Assembly (NCBI RefSeq): GCF_009498455.1
Contig: NZ_CP045644.1
Span: 6,017,001 to 6,081,000 of the forward strand
DNA from: Variovorax paradoxus
GTDB lineage: Bacteria > Pseudomonadota > Gammaproteobacteria > Burkholderiales > Burkholderiaceae_C
DNA length: 64,000 nt
Reading direction: 5' to 3'
The notes under the pieces are model-generated. The model made no database searches. It saw nothing but the letters and a program-made list of their open reading frames with translations, and was not told the DNA's origin. Shown here piece by piece: positions 54,537-63,691 of this stretch (position 1 is its first letter; every line of letters begins with the position of its first letter). The translations under genes were made by a program, and so were the position numbers.

Positions 54537-55943
54537 ATGCGCTCCAACGACGCTTCGCCGGTCCCCGTCGCCGGCACCGGCCATCTCAAGAAAGTCCTCG
54601 GCCCCATCCAGTTGTGGGGCATCGCCGTCGGCCTCGTCATCTCGGGTGAGTACTTTGGTTGGAGCTACGGCTGGAACACGGCCGGCACGCTCGGCTTCCT
54701 GGTCGCCACGGTGCTGGTGGCGACGATGTACACGACCTTCATCTTCAGCTTCACCGAACTCTCGACCGCCATCCCGCACGCCGGCGGTCCCTTCGCCTAT
54801 GCGCGGCGTGCCTTCGGGCCGCGCGGCGGTTTCGTGGCGGGCTTCGCGACGCTGATCGAATTCGTCTTCGCGCCGCCGGCCATCGCGCTGGCCATCGGCG
54901 CCTACCTCAACGTGCAGTTCCCGGGCATCAACCCGAAGTGGTTCGCAGTGGGCGCGTATGTGATCTTCATCGGGCTCAACTGGATCGGCATCGGCATCGC
55001 GGCAGCGTTCGAGCTGTTCGTTACCGTGCTCGCGATCTTCGAGCTGCTGGTGTTCATGGGCGTGGTCGCACCGGGCTGGTCGATGGCGAACTTCGTGGCC
55101 AACGGATGGGCCGGCGGCAACGTGCTGAACGGCGCGGCCGTGTCGGGCATCTTCGCGTCGATCCCGTTCGCGATCTGGTTCTTCCTGGCGATCGAAGGCG
55201 CGGCCATGGCGGCCGAAGAGGCGCGCGACCCGCACCGCACGATTCCGCTGGCCTACACCACCGGCATCGTCACGCTGGTGCTGCTGGCCTTCGGCGTGAT
55301 GATCTTCGCGGGCGGCGTGGGCGACTGGCGCCAGCTCGCGAACATCAACGACCCGCTGCCGCAGGCCATGAAAGCGGTGGTGGGCGGCGACAGCGGCTGG
55401 CTGCACATGCTGGTGTGGATCGGGCTGTTCGGGCTCATTGCATCGTTCCACGGCATCCTCATGGGCTACTCGCGCCAAATCTTCGCGCTCGCGCGCGCCG
55501 GCTACCTGCCGCGCTATTTCGCCGGCCTGAGCCCGCGCTTCGACACGCCGCACCGCGCGCTGCTGGCGGGCGGCGTGGTGGGCATCGTCGCCATCTTCAG
55601 CGACACGTGGGTGCAGTTCGGCGGCCAGACGCTCACCGCCAACATCGTGACCATGGCCGTGCTCGGCGCGATCGTGATGTACCTGACTTCGATGGCCGCG
55701 CTGTTCAAGCTGCGCCGCACCGAACCGAACCTTCTGCGCACCTACCGCGCGCCCTTCTACCCCGTGTTCCCGGCCATTGCGCTCGGCCTCGGCCTGGTGT
55801 GCCTGGGCGCGATGGTCTGGTTCAACACCATGCTGACGGTGCTCTTCCTCCTGCTGATGGCGGCCGCCTACGGCTACTTCCTGCTCACCTCGGCGCAGCG
55901 CGATGCCGCCGCGCCGGACGAGATGCTGTCTTCCAAACCCTGA
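54537..55943 (+). CDS. eat: Ethanolamine permease (APC family)
   Basis: 468 residues, 12 membrane helices. PIQLWGIAVGLVISGEYFGWSYGWNTAGTLGFL opens the APC core and IPFAIWFFLAIEGAAMAAEEARDPHRTIP is typical of the Eat branch. It precedes eutB by 17 bp and eutBC follows, so it should import ethanolamine. AGAGAGGAAG lies before the ATG at 54537. Confidence 0.9.
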   Translation: MRSNDASPVPVAGTGHLKKVLGPIQLWGIAVGLVISGEYFGWSYGWNTAGTLGFLVATVLVATMYTTFIFSFTELSTAIPHAGGPFAYARRAFGPRGGFVAGFATLIEFVFAPPAIALAIGAYLNVQFPGINPKWFAVGAYVIFIGLNWIGIGIAAAFELFVTVLAIFELLVFMGVVAPGWSMANFVANGWAGGNVLNGAAVSGIFASIPFAIWFFLAIEGAAMAAEEARDPHRTIPLAYTTGIVTLVLLAFGVMIFAGGVGDWRQLANINDPLPQAMKAVVGGDSGWLHMLVWIGLFGLIASFHGILMGYSRQIFALARAGYLPRYFAGLSPRFDTPHRALLAGGVVGIVAIFSDTWVQFGGQTLTANIVTMAVLGAIVMYLTSMAALFKLRRTEPNLLRTYRAPFYPVFPAIALGLGLVCLGAMVWFNTMLTVLFLLLMAAAYGYFLLTSAQRDAAAPDEMLSSKP

Positions 55944-55960
55944 CCCCTTTCAAAGAGACG

Positions 55961-57355
55961 ATGCGCTACCGCACCACCATTGCCGGCCAGGTGTTCGCCT
56001 TCGACGATCTGTGCCAGGTGCTCGCCTGTGCCAGCCCGGCGCGCTCGGGCGACTACCTCGCGGGCCTCGGCGCCGCCACCGCCCAGCAGCGCATGGCCGC
56101 ACGCCACGTGCTGGCCGACACGCCGCTCAAGCGGTTCCTCACCGAGGCGCTGATTCCCTACGAGCAGGACAACATCACGCGGCTCATCATCGACACGCAC
56201 GACGCGCTGGCCTTCGCACCGGTTGCGCATCTCACGGTCGGCGACTTCCGCAACTGGCTGCTGTCCGAGCAGGCCACCACCGAAGCACTCGCCGCGCTGG
56301 CGCCGGGCCTCACGCCCGAGATGGTCGCGGCCGTGTCGAAGCTCATGCGCAACCAGGACCTCGTCGCGGTCGCGAAGAAGTGCCACGTGGTCACGCGCTT
56401 TCGCGACACCATCGGCCTGCCCGGCCACCTGGCCGTGCGCCTGCAACCCAACCACCCCACCGACGACTTGCGCGGCGTGGCCGCTTCCACACTCGACGGC
56501 CTGCTCTACGGCGCGGGCGACGCGGTGATCGGCATCAACCCCGTGTCCGACAGCCTGCCGGTGCTCGGGCGCCTGCTGCACATGCTCGACGAGGTGATCC
56601 AGCGCTTCGAGATTCCCACGCAGAGCTGCGTGCTCACGCACGTGACCAACACGCTGAAGCTCGCCGAGGCCGGCGCGCCGGTCGACCTGGTGTTCCAGTC
56701 GATCGCCGGCACCGAAAAGGCGAACCTGTCGTTCGGCGTGACGCCCGCGTTGCTCGACGAGGCCCACGCCGCCGCGCAATCGCTCGCGCGCGGCACCGTC
56801 GGCAACAACCTCATGTACTTCGAGACCGGCCAGGGCAGCGCGCTCTCGGCCAACGCCAACTTCGGCGTCGACCAGCAGACCTGCGAGGTGCGCGCCTATG
56901 CACTCGCACGGCGCTACCAGCCGCTGCTCATCAACACCGTGGTCGGTTTCATCGGCCCCGAATATTTGTACGACGGCAAGCAGATCATCCGCGCCGGCCT
57001 CGAAGATCATTTCTGCGGCAAGCTGATGGGCCTGCCGATCGGCTGCGACATCTGCTACACCAACCACGCCGAAGCCGACCAGGACGACATGGACACGCTG
57101 CTCGTGCTGCTGGGCACCGCGGGCATCAACTTCATCATGGGCATCCCGGGCGCCGACGACGTGATGCTCAACTACCAGAGCACCTCGTTCCACGACGCGC
57201 TCTTCCTGCGCGAAACACTGGGCCTGAAGCGCGCCCCCGAGTTCGAAGCCTGGCTGCAGCGCATGCAGATCACCGACACCGCCGGACGGCTCGCACCGCC
57301 CACGGCCAACCGGCTGCTGAGCGACATGGGCGGGCTGTCCGCGCTGGCACCATGA
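55961..57355 (+). CDS. eutB: Ethanolamine ammonia-lyase large subunit
   Basis: 464 residues, full length. Signatures include TEALIPYEQDNITRLIIDTHD, HLAVRLQPNHPTDDLRG, FETGQGSALSANANFGVDQQTCEVRAYALARRY and NHAEADQDDMDTLLVLL. With EutC and adenosylcobalamin it converts ethanolamine to acetaldehyde and ammonia. The frame is open into the permease gene, but the ATG at 55961 is the protein start. EutC overlaps it as ATGA. The acetaldehyde could feed the AldB/ExaC-like dehydrogenase at 38.9-40.4 kb. Confidence 0.97.
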   Translation: MRYRTTIAGQVFAFDDLCQVLACASPARSGDYLAGLGAATAQQRMAARHVLADTPLKRFLTEALIPYEQDNITRLIIDTHDALAFAPVAHLTVGDFRNWLLSEQATTEALAALAPGLTPEMVAAVSKLMRNQDLVAVAKKCHVVTRFRDTIGLPGHLAVRLQPNHPTDDLRGVAASTLDGLLYGAGDAVIGINPVSDSLPVLGRLLHMLDEVIQRFEIPTQSCVLTHVTNTLKLAEAGAPVDLVFQSIAGTEKANLSFGVTPALLDEAHAAAQSLARGTVGNNLMYFETGQGSALSANANFGVDQQTCEVRAYALARRYQPLLINTVVGFIGPEYLYDGKQIIRAGLEDHFCGKLMGLPIGCDICYTNHAEADQDDMDTLLVLLGTAGINFIMGIPGADDVMLNYQSTSFHDALFLRETLGLKRAPEFEAWLQRMQITDTAGRLAPPTANRLLSDMGGLSALAP

Positions 57356-58143
57356 GCGATTCGCCGGTCACTCCCAACCCCTGGGCCCAATGGCGCGCCG
57401 CCACGCCCGCACGGCTCGCTCTCGGCCGCGCCGGTGCCGGCATGCCCACCGACGAAACGCTGCGCTTCGGCTGGGCCCACGCGATGGCGCGCGACGCGAT
57501 CCATGCGGCACTGGATGTCGACGCACTCGACGCCGCACTGCGCGCCGATCAATGGGACGTGAGCCGCGTGCGCAGCCAAGCCGCCGACCGCACCACCTAC
57601 CTGCGCCGCCCCGACCTCGGCCGCCAACTCGACGCCGAAGACGCCGCGCACCTGCGCAACGAGCGCCCTGCAGGCGGCTGCGACGTCTGCCTCGTGATCG
57701 GCGACGGCCTCTCCTCGCTCGCCGTCGCGCGCCATGCCGTGCCGTTGCTCGCGGCGCTGCGCCCGCAGTTGCCGCCCGGCACACGCCTGTCGCCCGTGTT
57801 CATCGCCACGCAGGCGCGCGTGGCGCTGGCCGACGAACTGGGCGAAGCGGTCGGTGCCGGGCTGTCGGTCATGCTGATCGGTGAACGCCCGGGCCTCAGC
57901 TCCCCCGACAGCCTCGGCATCTACCTGACCCACGCGCCGCGACGCGGCCGGCATGACGCGGAGCGCAACTGCATTTCGAACGTGCGGCCCGAGGGGCTGT
58001 CGTACGCGCATGCAGCTTTCAAGCTCGCGTGGCTGGTGCGCGAATCGCTGCGCCGGGGGTTGAGTGGTGTGGGGCTCAAGGATGAGAGCGATCTGGCGGT
58101 GCTGGAGCCGCCCGAAGCAAAGCCGCCAGGCCTGACCGGATGA
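57352..58143 (+). CDS. eutC: Ethanolamine ammonia-lyase small subunit
   Basis: 263 residues. RLALGRAGAGMPTDETLRFGWAHAMARDAIHAAL and GGCDVCLVIGDGLSSLAVARHAVPLL, plus NCISNVRPEGLSYAHAAFKLAWLVRESLRRGLSGVGLKD, are all EutC. The ATG overlaps the eutB stop (ATGA). No microcompartment shell genes are present, the simple eut layout found in aerobes. Confidence 0.96.
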   Translation: MSDSPVTPNPWAQWRAATPARLALGRAGAGMPTDETLRFGWAHAMARDAIHAALDVDALDAALRADQWDVSRVRSQAADRTTYLRRPDLGRQLDAEDAAHLRNERPAGGCDVCLVIGDGLSSLAVARHAVPLLAALRPQLPPGTRLSPVFIATQARVALADELGEAVGAGLSVMLIGERPGLSSPDSLGIYLTHAPRRGRHDAERNCISNVRPEGLSYAHAAFKLAWLVRESLRRGLSGVGLKDESDLAVLEPPEAKPPGLTG

Positions 58144-58171
58144 GACGGGCTTCCCCAATGAGAAAATACGC

Positions 58172-58210
58172 AATAAAATGACTTTTAACCCGCTTAACAG
58201 TCACTTTATT
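58172..58210. promoter_or_regulatory. hipBA operator
   Basis: AATAAAATGACTTTTAA (58172-58188) and TTAACAGTCACTTTATT (58194-58210) are inverted arms matching at 15 of 17 positions around CCCGC. This AT-rich dyad abuts the hipB start and is the expected HipB autorepression site. Confidence 0.8.
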
Positions 58211-58211
58211 G

Positions 58212-58556
58212 ATGCCAAAGAGCAGCCGAAGCCTCTCAGCCCTGCCGTCGCAGACCGCCAAGCCTCTTGAGAGTCTTGGCCTGCGCCTGCGAGCACACCG
58301 GGTGCACCGCGCGTGGACGGTCGCTGAAATGGCCGAGCGGCTGATGTGCTCCCCCAACACGCTGCGGGCCCTCGAATCCGGCAAGCCCGGCACCAGCATC
58401 GGTCTGCTCGCCCATGCGCTGTGGCTGCTGGGCCAGATCGATTCACTCGACGGCGTGGCACCGGCTCCCGCGGAACTGGCGGCAAAGCGCCGTGTGCGCC
58501 GATCGGCCGCACAAGGCGCTGCGGGCGTGATCGCGGAGGGTGAACGTGACTTCTGA
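58212..58556 (+). CDS. hipB: HipB-type antitoxin (XRE HTH)
   Basis: 114 residues from ATG 58212. The HTH is about residues 26-78 (LRLRAHRVHRAWTVAEMAERLMCSPNTLRALESGKPGTSIGLLAHALWLLG). The C-terminal tail is basic. It neutralises HipA and represses the pair through the adjacent dyad. The hipA start overlaps its end by 11 bp. Confidence 0.88.
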   Translation: MPKSSRSLSALPSQTAKPLESLGLRLRAHRVHRAWTVAEMAERLMCSPNTLRALESGKPGTSIGLLAHALWLLGQIDSLDGVAPAPAELAAKRRVRRSAAQGAAGVIAEGERDF

Positions 58557-59799
58557 TCAGCCCGACGCCGAGCGCCGCATCTACGTCGGCCTCGCACACC
58601 GCACGGACGAACCGGTGCAGCCCGCCGGCCTGATGAAGGTGGTTCGTCGCGGGGTCGTGGAGTCCGGCGAATTCGCCTACGGCCGGCGCTACCTCGAAGA
58701 CCCGGCGGCCGCGCCGCTGAACCCCGAGACCCTGCCGCTGCGCGACGCCGCGTTCGTGCTGGCCGAGCAACGCATCCGCGACGGCGGCGCCATGCCACTC
58801 ACGCTGCGCGATGCGCTGCCCGACAGCTGGGGCCGCAAGGTGCTCGAAATCCGCCAGGGCCGCCCGCTGTCCGACATCGACGCGCTGCTGCTGACCAACG
58901 AGGACCGCGTCGGCGCGATGGTGTTCGCCGAAGCGCTGCCCATCCGCAGCGACGAGCCGCCCGTCACGCTCTGGTCGCTGCAGGAACTTGCGGAGGCTTC
59001 GCGCCGGATCGAGGACGGCCTGGACATCGGCCCCGACATGCACCTGCTGCTGCGCGGCGGAAGCCTGGGCGGTGCGCGCCCCAAGGCCGCCTTCGTGCAC
59101 GAAGGCCGGCGCTGCATCGCCAAGTTCGCGTCGCGCGGCGACGACCATGACGTGGAGGTGATCGAAGCGGCCACGCTCTGGCTGGCCGATGCCTGCGGCA
59201 TCACGGTGCCTCCGTTCCTGCTCCAACCTCTCGCCGCCGGGCACGCCTTGCTGGTCGAGCGCTTCGACCGGTCCGGGCCGGTGACCGACGAGCGGCGCTT
59301 TCACTACCTCTCGGCCTCGGCACTGCTCGACGTTCCCTACGAATCCAGCCGGGGCAGCTACGTCGAGCTGGCGCAACTGCTGCGCCGCATCTCCCGGCAG
59401 CCGCAGGAAGACCTGGCCGAGCTATTCCGGCGCCTGGTGTTCAACCTGGCGGTGGGCAACAGCGACGATCACGTCAAGAACCATGGCGCGCTGCGAGGCG
59501 AGGATGGCCTCTGGCAGCTGGCCCCGGCCTTCGATCTCGTCATGCAGCTGGGCGGCCATACCGGCTACCAGGAGCTCGCCATCCTTCCGGGACAGCACGC
59601 GTCGAGCCTCGAATTGGCGCGCGCTGCAGCGCCGCATTTCGGCCTGTCCGCTGCGCAGGCGGACGAAGTCATCCACACCATCGAAGAAACCGTCGGCGTG
59701 CAAGCCGCGGCCAGCGTCGAGGCGGCTGGAGGCAACCGCGACCTCGTGCGCCGGGTGGCAATGTTCATCGCGCAGCAGCACGAACGCATCCGCACCTAG
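58546..59799 (+). CDS. hipA: HipA-type serine/threonine kinase toxin
   Basis: 417 residues from the GTG at 58546, which has GGAGG at proper spacing; GTG 58540 is too close to it. The N-terminal HipA domain (GAMPLTLRDALPDSWGR) precedes the kinase. LRGGSLGGARPKAAF is the Ser-containing glycine loop, NLAVGNSDDHVKNHG the catalytic Asp loop, and LAPAFDLV the metal-binding motif. HipA phosphorylates GltX in E. coli and induces persistence; the target here is unknown. Confidence 0.94.
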   Translation: MTSDQPDAERRIYVGLAHRTDEPVQPAGLMKVVRRGVVESGEFAYGRRYLEDPAAAPLNPETLPLRDAAFVLAEQRIRDGGAMPLTLRDALPDSWGRKVLEIRQGRPLSDIDALLLTNEDRVGAMVFAEALPIRSDEPPVTLWSLQELAEASRRIEDGLDIGPDMHLLLRGGSLGGARPKAAFVHEGRRCIAKFASRGDDHDVEVIEAATLWLADACGITVPPFLLQPLAAGHALLVERFDRSGPVTDERRFHYLSASALLDVPYESSRGSYVELAQLLRRISRQPQEDLAELFRRLVFNLAVGNSDDHVKNHGALRGEDGLWQLAPAFDLVMQLGGHTGYQELAILPGQHASSLELARAAAPHFGLSAAQADEVIHTIEETVGVQAAASVEAAGGNRDLVRRVAMFIAQQHERIRT

Positions 59800-59854
59800 G
59801 CGCAGGGGCGGACGCTTGCCTATGATCTTGTCATTCCACCCAGGAGACAAAGAC

Positions 59855-60436
59855 ATGACCGCCCCCCGCTACCCCCTCGCCGAACTGAAAGACCTGCCCG
59901 ACGACATCCGCACCGCGATCCTCGCCGTGCAGGAAAAGGCCGGCTTCGTGCCCAACGTGTTCCTCGGCCTTGCGCGCCGCCCCGCCGAATGGCGCGCCTT
60001 CTTCGCGTACCACGACGCGCTGATGCTGAAGGAAGAAGGCTCGCTCACGAAGGGTGACCGCGAGATGATCGTCACGGTCACCAGCGCGGCCAACCAGTGC
60101 CTGTACTGCGTGGTGGCGCATGGCGCGCTGCTGCGCATCTACGAGAAGAAACCGCTGGTGGCCGACCAAGTGGCGGTGAACTACCGCAAGGCCGACATCA
60201 CGCAGCGCCAGCGCGCGATGCTCGACTTTGCGATGAAGGTCTGCGAACACTCGCACGAGATCGACGACCGCGACTTCGGACCGCTGCACGCGCACGGCTT
60301 CGACGACGAGGACATCTGGGACATCGCGGCCATCACGGCCTTCTTCGGCCTGAGCAACCGGCTGGCCAGCTTCAGCGGCATGCAGCCGAACCCGGAGTTC
60401 TTCCTGATGGGCCGGCTACCGCGCGAGAAGAAATAA
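59855..60436 (+). CDS. AhpD-like peroxidase-related protein
   Basis: 193 residues with CAGGAG upstream. The carboxymuconolactone-decarboxylase/AhpD fold has its redox pair in ANQCLYCVVAHGALL (Cys-x2-Cys-x3-His), a proton-relay segment LTKGDREMIVTVTSA, and DEDIWDIAAITAFFGLSNRLA. It is likely a thiol peroxidase or stress-related oxidoreductase. The gene is monocistronic and follows hipA by 55 bp. Longer in-frame upstream starts run through hipA and were rejected. Confidence 0.9.
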   Translation: MTAPRYPLAELKDLPDDIRTAILAVQEKAGFVPNVFLGLARRPAEWRAFFAYHDALMLKEEGSLTKGDREMIVTVTSAANQCLYCVVAHGALLRIYEKKPLVADQVAVNYRKADITQRQRAMLDFAMKVCEHSHEIDDRDFGPLHAHGFDDEDIWDIAAITAFFGLSNRLASFSGMQPNPEFFLMGRLPREKK

Positions 60437-60461
60437 GACGACGACGATTGCCGCAGCGGAC

Positions 60462-62225
60462 TCAGGCCTTGCCGCGGCACGAGGCCAGCGCGTCGAGCGC
60501 GGGCCTGTAGGTGGGCGTGGTCACGTCCATGAGGCCCAGCACCGTGTGATAGAGGTTGTCGTGCGTGAGCGGTGCGTCCAGGCCCGCTTCCATGCACGCG
60601 CGCGAGAGCTTGCGGCGTTCGCTCATGCCGTCGCCGAACCACGTGACCAGGGGCACGTGCTTCTGCGCATCGGGCGCGAAGCTGTACGGCACGCCGTGCA
60701 GGAACAGCCCGTACTCGCCCAGTGACTCGCCGTGGTCGCTCATGTAGAGCAGCGCCGGGTCGTACTGCTTCGACTGGGCCTGGAGCCAGTCGATGGTCAG
60801 GCCGAGGAAGTGGTCGGTCTGGGCGATCGAGTTGTCGTAGACGTTCATCAGCTCGGCATGCGCGCACTCGGCGAGCGCGTTGGTCTTGCACTCCGGTGCG
60901 AAGCGTTTCAGCTCGGGCGCCGAGCGCTTGTAGTAGGCCGGGCCGTGGCTGCCCATCTGGTGCATCACGAGCACGATGCCCTTGGCGCGGCGCTCCGCGG
61001 GCAGTGCGGCGATGCGTTCGTCGAGGCCCTTGAGCATCACGTCGTCGAGGCACTCTTCGCCGTCGCACAGCGACTTCTTCGTGGCGGCGTCGAGGCCGTC
61101 GAAAGCCGACGCATTCGGAACGCGCTCACACACGCCCTTGCAGCCGGCCTGGTTGTCGAGCCAGAACACCGCCAGGCCCGAGGCCTGCAGCACGTCCATG
61201 AGGTTCTCGTACTCGTCCTTGCGCGACTCGTAGCCGCTCTTGCCCAGGGGCGAGAACATGCAGGGCACCGAGGCCAGCGTGTTGGTGCCGCACGAGCGCA
61301 CCTCGCGGTAGCTCAGCACGTTGCGCTTCGCAAGCTCGGGCGTGGTGTCATGGGCGTAGCCGTTCAGGCCGAAGTGATCGGCGCGCGCGGTCTCGCCCAC
61401 CACCACGACGAACAGCGGCGGTCGCTTCTGCGCCGCGTAGCTCGGCCCCAGCGCGGTGCCGGCGGTGATCGGGATCAGCTTGCTGCTGCGCTTGAACATC
61501 GGCTTGAGCACCACGGCGCCGGCCGAGTAGAGGCTGGCGATCGGGTTCATCATGTAGCGCAGGTGCACGTTGTTGCGCATCAGCGGCGCAAGCTGCCGGT
61601 TCATGGCCACGCCTGTGCCCACGGCCACGACGGCGGCCAGCACCAGCAGCAACGCGTTGCGCCAGGCATGCGACAGCAGCCCCATCGGCACGATGCGCAC
61701 GCGCCACAAGGCCCAGGCCGCGGGCAGCACCACCACGAGCACGTTGAAGGCCATGCGCCCGCTCAGCAGGTCGCGCGCTTCGTGGGGGTCGGTCTGGAAC
61801 GCGTTGGCGATCATGCTCGGGTCCATCACCACGCGGTACTGGAGCATGTAGTGCTGCGCCACCGCGGCGATCACGACCACGAGCAGCCACAGCGGCTTCA
61901 TCCAGCGCGACCAGGCCGTGAGCGACAGCATCGCGACGGTGCCGCAGAAGGTGAGCATGCCCAGCGCGACGACGGTCGGCAGGTAGGTGCTGGGCGCGCC
62001 GCCCAGGCGGGCCAGGTCGTTCAACAGCGGCCAGTTGGCCGTGAGGCCGAGGTACAGGCTCAGCCAGACGATCGCCTGCCGGGTCGAGCGGGGCTGCGAG
62101 ATCCGGCGGTCGATGCGTTGCCACAGGGTGGCGTCGGCGCCGGCATCCGACAGCGGCGCGGGACCGGATTCAGAGCGGTGGATGGCACGCGCAAACAGCG
62201 CGGTGTCGAGACGCGAAACAGACAT
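60462..62225 (-). CDS. eptA: Phosphoethanolamine transferase (lipid A modifying)
   Basis: 587 residues. Five membrane helices (about 45-215) lead to a periplasmic sulfatase-like domain. GETARADHFGLNGYAHDTTP carries the Thr nucleophile, SCGTNTLASVPCMF and MSDHGESLGEYGLFLHG the zinc ligands. Many Cys (CKGVCERV, SLCDGEECLDD) suggest disulfides as in EptA. It moves phosphoethanolamine from phosphatidylethanolamine to lipid A and gives polymyxin resistance. It lies downstream of two PAP2 genes and opposite a response regulator, a PmrA-type setting. Confidence 0.94.
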   Translation of the reverse strand: MSVSRLDTALFARAIHRSESGPAPLSDAGADATLWQRIDRRISQPRSTRQAIVWLSLYLGLTANWPLLNDLARLGGAPSTYLPTVVALGMLTFCGTVAMLSLTAWSRWMKPLWLLVVVIAAVAQHYMLQYRVVMDPSMIANAFQTDPHEARDLLSGRMAFNVLVVVLPAAWALWRVRIVPMGLLSHAWRNALLLVLAAVVAVGTGVAMNRQLAPLMRNNVHLRYMMNPIASLYSAGAVVLKPMFKRSSKLIPITAGTALGPSYAAQKRPPLFVVVVGETARADHFGLNGYAHDTTPELAKRNVLSYREVRSCGTNTLASVPCMFSPLGKSGYESRKDEYENLMDVLQASGLAVFWLDNQAGCKGVCERVPNASAFDGLDAATKKSLCDGEECLDDVMLKGLDERIAALPAERRAKGIVLVMHQMGSHGPAYYKRSAPELKRFAPECKTNALAECAHAELMNVYDNSIAQTDHFLGLTIDWLQAQSKQYDPALLYMSDHGESLGEYGLFLHGVPYSFAPDAQKHVPLVTWFGDGMSERRKLSRACMEAGLDAPLTHDNLYHTVLGLMDVTTPTYRPALDALASCRGKA

Positions 62226-62247
62226 GCCGCCAATGTAGGCAGCGTGC

Positions 62248-62286
62248 CTGAAGAGAGCCTGAACACTTCATTCAGAGCGCGTTCAG
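62248..62286. promoter_or_regulatory. CTGAA direct repeats upstream of eptA
   Basis: GCCTGAA-GAGA-GCCTGAA gives CTGAA at 62248 and 62259 (11-bp period). On the other strand TTCAG at 62271 and 62282 is the same pair inverted. OmpR-type regulators bind direct repeats of this spacing. The site is 23-61 bp before eptA and overlaps the PAP2 stop. Confidence 0.55.
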
Positions 62287-62858
62287 GCTCGGCCGATGCG
62301 CGCGCGGCGCAACAGCCGCAGGCGCGGGCTGCGCGACACCGCACGGCCGGCGGGGCGGCTGATGCCACGCTCCACCACGATCGCGACCAGCGCCGCCAGG
62401 ATCGCGGCGGCCGTCACGTCGGTCGGGAAATGCAGGCCCAGGTACAGCCGGCTCCAGGCCACCGCCACCGCCGCCACGAGCGCCAGCCGCATGGGCGTGC
62501 GCCACGGCAGGCACCACAGCGAGAAGGCCGCGGCAAAGGTGCCGGCCGCGTGCAGGCTGGGAAATCCCGGCCGCACGCCCTGCGGCACCCACTGGATGCC
62601 AAGCCCGTAGAACGCCGGTCGCGGAAACGGCAGCACCGAACGGAACACGTTCACCACCAGCCACACCACGACCACGCTGACGAGTGCGGTGAAGAAGGCG
62701 TGGCGCCAGCGGCGATCGAAAGCTGCGGCGGCCGCGATCGACAGCGCCAGCAGCGTCGGCAACACATCGGACGCGAAGACCGCGAAGCGGATGCTCCACG
62801 CCGGCGCGGAGGCCGAGGCGTTGATCCAGCTGAACAGGGCGAAATCAAGGGCTTGCAT
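62283..62858 (-). CDS. PAP2-family phosphatase
   Basis: 191 residues with five membrane helices. The three PAP2 motifs are present: RSVLPFPRP (Lys/Arg-x6-Arg-Pro), PSLHAAG (Pro-Ser-x-His) and SRLYLGLHFPTD (Ser-Arg-x5-His-x3-Asp). It could remove a phosphate from undecaprenyl diphosphate or lipid A. The start overlaps the preceding PAP2 gene by 14 bp, so they are coupled. Confidence 0.88.
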   Translation of the reverse strand: MQALDFALFSWINASASAPAWSIRFAVFASDVLPTLLALSIAAAAAFDRRWRHAFFTALVSVVVVWLVVNVFRSVLPFPRPAFYGLGIQWVPQGVRPGFPSLHAAGTFAAAFSLWCLPWRTPMRLALVAAVAVAWSRLYLGLHFPTDVTAAAILAALVAIVVERGISRPAGRAVSRSPRLRLLRRARIGRA

Positions 62859-63555
62859 GCAGGGGCGAAGTGCGTTCGGTGGGAAGAGGTTTCCGGCGGC
62901 GCGTCACCGCCAACTCGATGGCAAAGCCGACCGTCCAGCAGACCCAGGCGGTCCACAGCGTGTGGCTCATGTAGTGCGCGCCGCGCAGCTGTTGCGCCAC
63001 GCCGAGCACGAGGCCGGCGACCAGCGCCGTGCCGAGCCACGCGAGGGCCGCGCGCGGCGCCACATGCCGCAGCACGAAGTAGCCTCCGATGAAGGCGAAG
63101 GCCGCCGAGGCATGGCCGGCCGGGAAGCAGCCGCCCGGTCCGCCGTCGCGCAGGCCCCAGGCCCAGTGCGATACGTGGCGCGCCACGCCGCCGAATTCCT
63201 TCAGGTCCCAGGGGCAGCTGGTGTCGCTCGCGTGCTTGAGCAGGCTCACGGCCAGCACCGAGGCCAGCACGCTGAGCGCGAGCTGCACGCGCGCGGCGGT
63301 GGGCAGCCGCCGCAGCACGCCCACGGGCCATCGGATGGCGGCGAACAGGCCGACGAGCAGCAGCCAGCTCAGGTTCTTGGCGCCCTCGTGCATCACGTGG
63401 ACCAGGAAGGGGTTGTCGCGCCACGGAAAGCCCATCGGCGTGCCGGCCAGGCGGGCCAGCGGCAGGTCGCCGCCGAGCGCATCCCAGGTCATCAACAAGG
63501 CCAGAGCAAGCAAGGTCAGGACTCCGGGACGGAGGTTCGGGAAACGACGGAACAT
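62845..63555 (-). CDS. PAP2-family phosphatase (LpxE-like possibility)
   Basis: 236 residues with about six hydrophobic segments. The PAP2 motifs are weaker but present: KHASDTSCPWDL, GCFPAGHASAAF and RGAHYMSHTLWTAW. PAP2 proteins of this size occur with EptA and two-component systems in beta-proteobacteria and may dephosphorylate lipid A or undecaprenyl lipids. It is the first gene of the three-gene minus-strand set and is divergent from the response regulator. Confidence 0.86.
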   Translation of the reverse strand: MFRRFPNLRPGVLTLLALALLMTWDALGGDLPLARLAGTPMGFPWRDNPFLVHVMHEGAKNLSWLLLVGLFAAIRWPVGVLRRLPTAARVQLALSVLASVLAVSLLKHASDTSCPWDLKEFGGVARHVSHWAWGLRDGGPGGCFPAGHASAAFAFIGGYFVLRHVAPRAALAWLGTALVAGLVLGVAQQLRGAHYMSHTLWTAWVCWTVGFAIELAVTRRRKPLPTERTSPLHASP

Positions 63556-63614
63556 GAAGAAGCAGGCCTCGGAACAGACTGGGCGCGAGCCTACGCACGC
63601 AGGATGAACCCCGT

Positions 63615-63640
63615 CTGAAGCAACCTGAACGATTCCTGAC
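63615..63640. promoter_or_regulatory. Three CTGAA/C direct repeats before the response regulator
   Basis: CTGAA at 63615, CTGAA at 63625 and CTGAC at 63636 have 10- and 11-bp periods. They lie 52-77 bp before the regulator start and 60-85 bp before the PAP2 start, matching the element in front of eptA. Confidence 0.55.
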
Positions 63641-63691
63641 GCAACGGCCAGGGAGGCGACGCTAGACTTCGAGTTTTTGTAAGGCCACCGC

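Noticed and set aside
54659..55960. Upstream extension of eutB inside the permease gene
   Set aside because: It is the plus-2 frame of the permease; conserved EutB begins at 55961.
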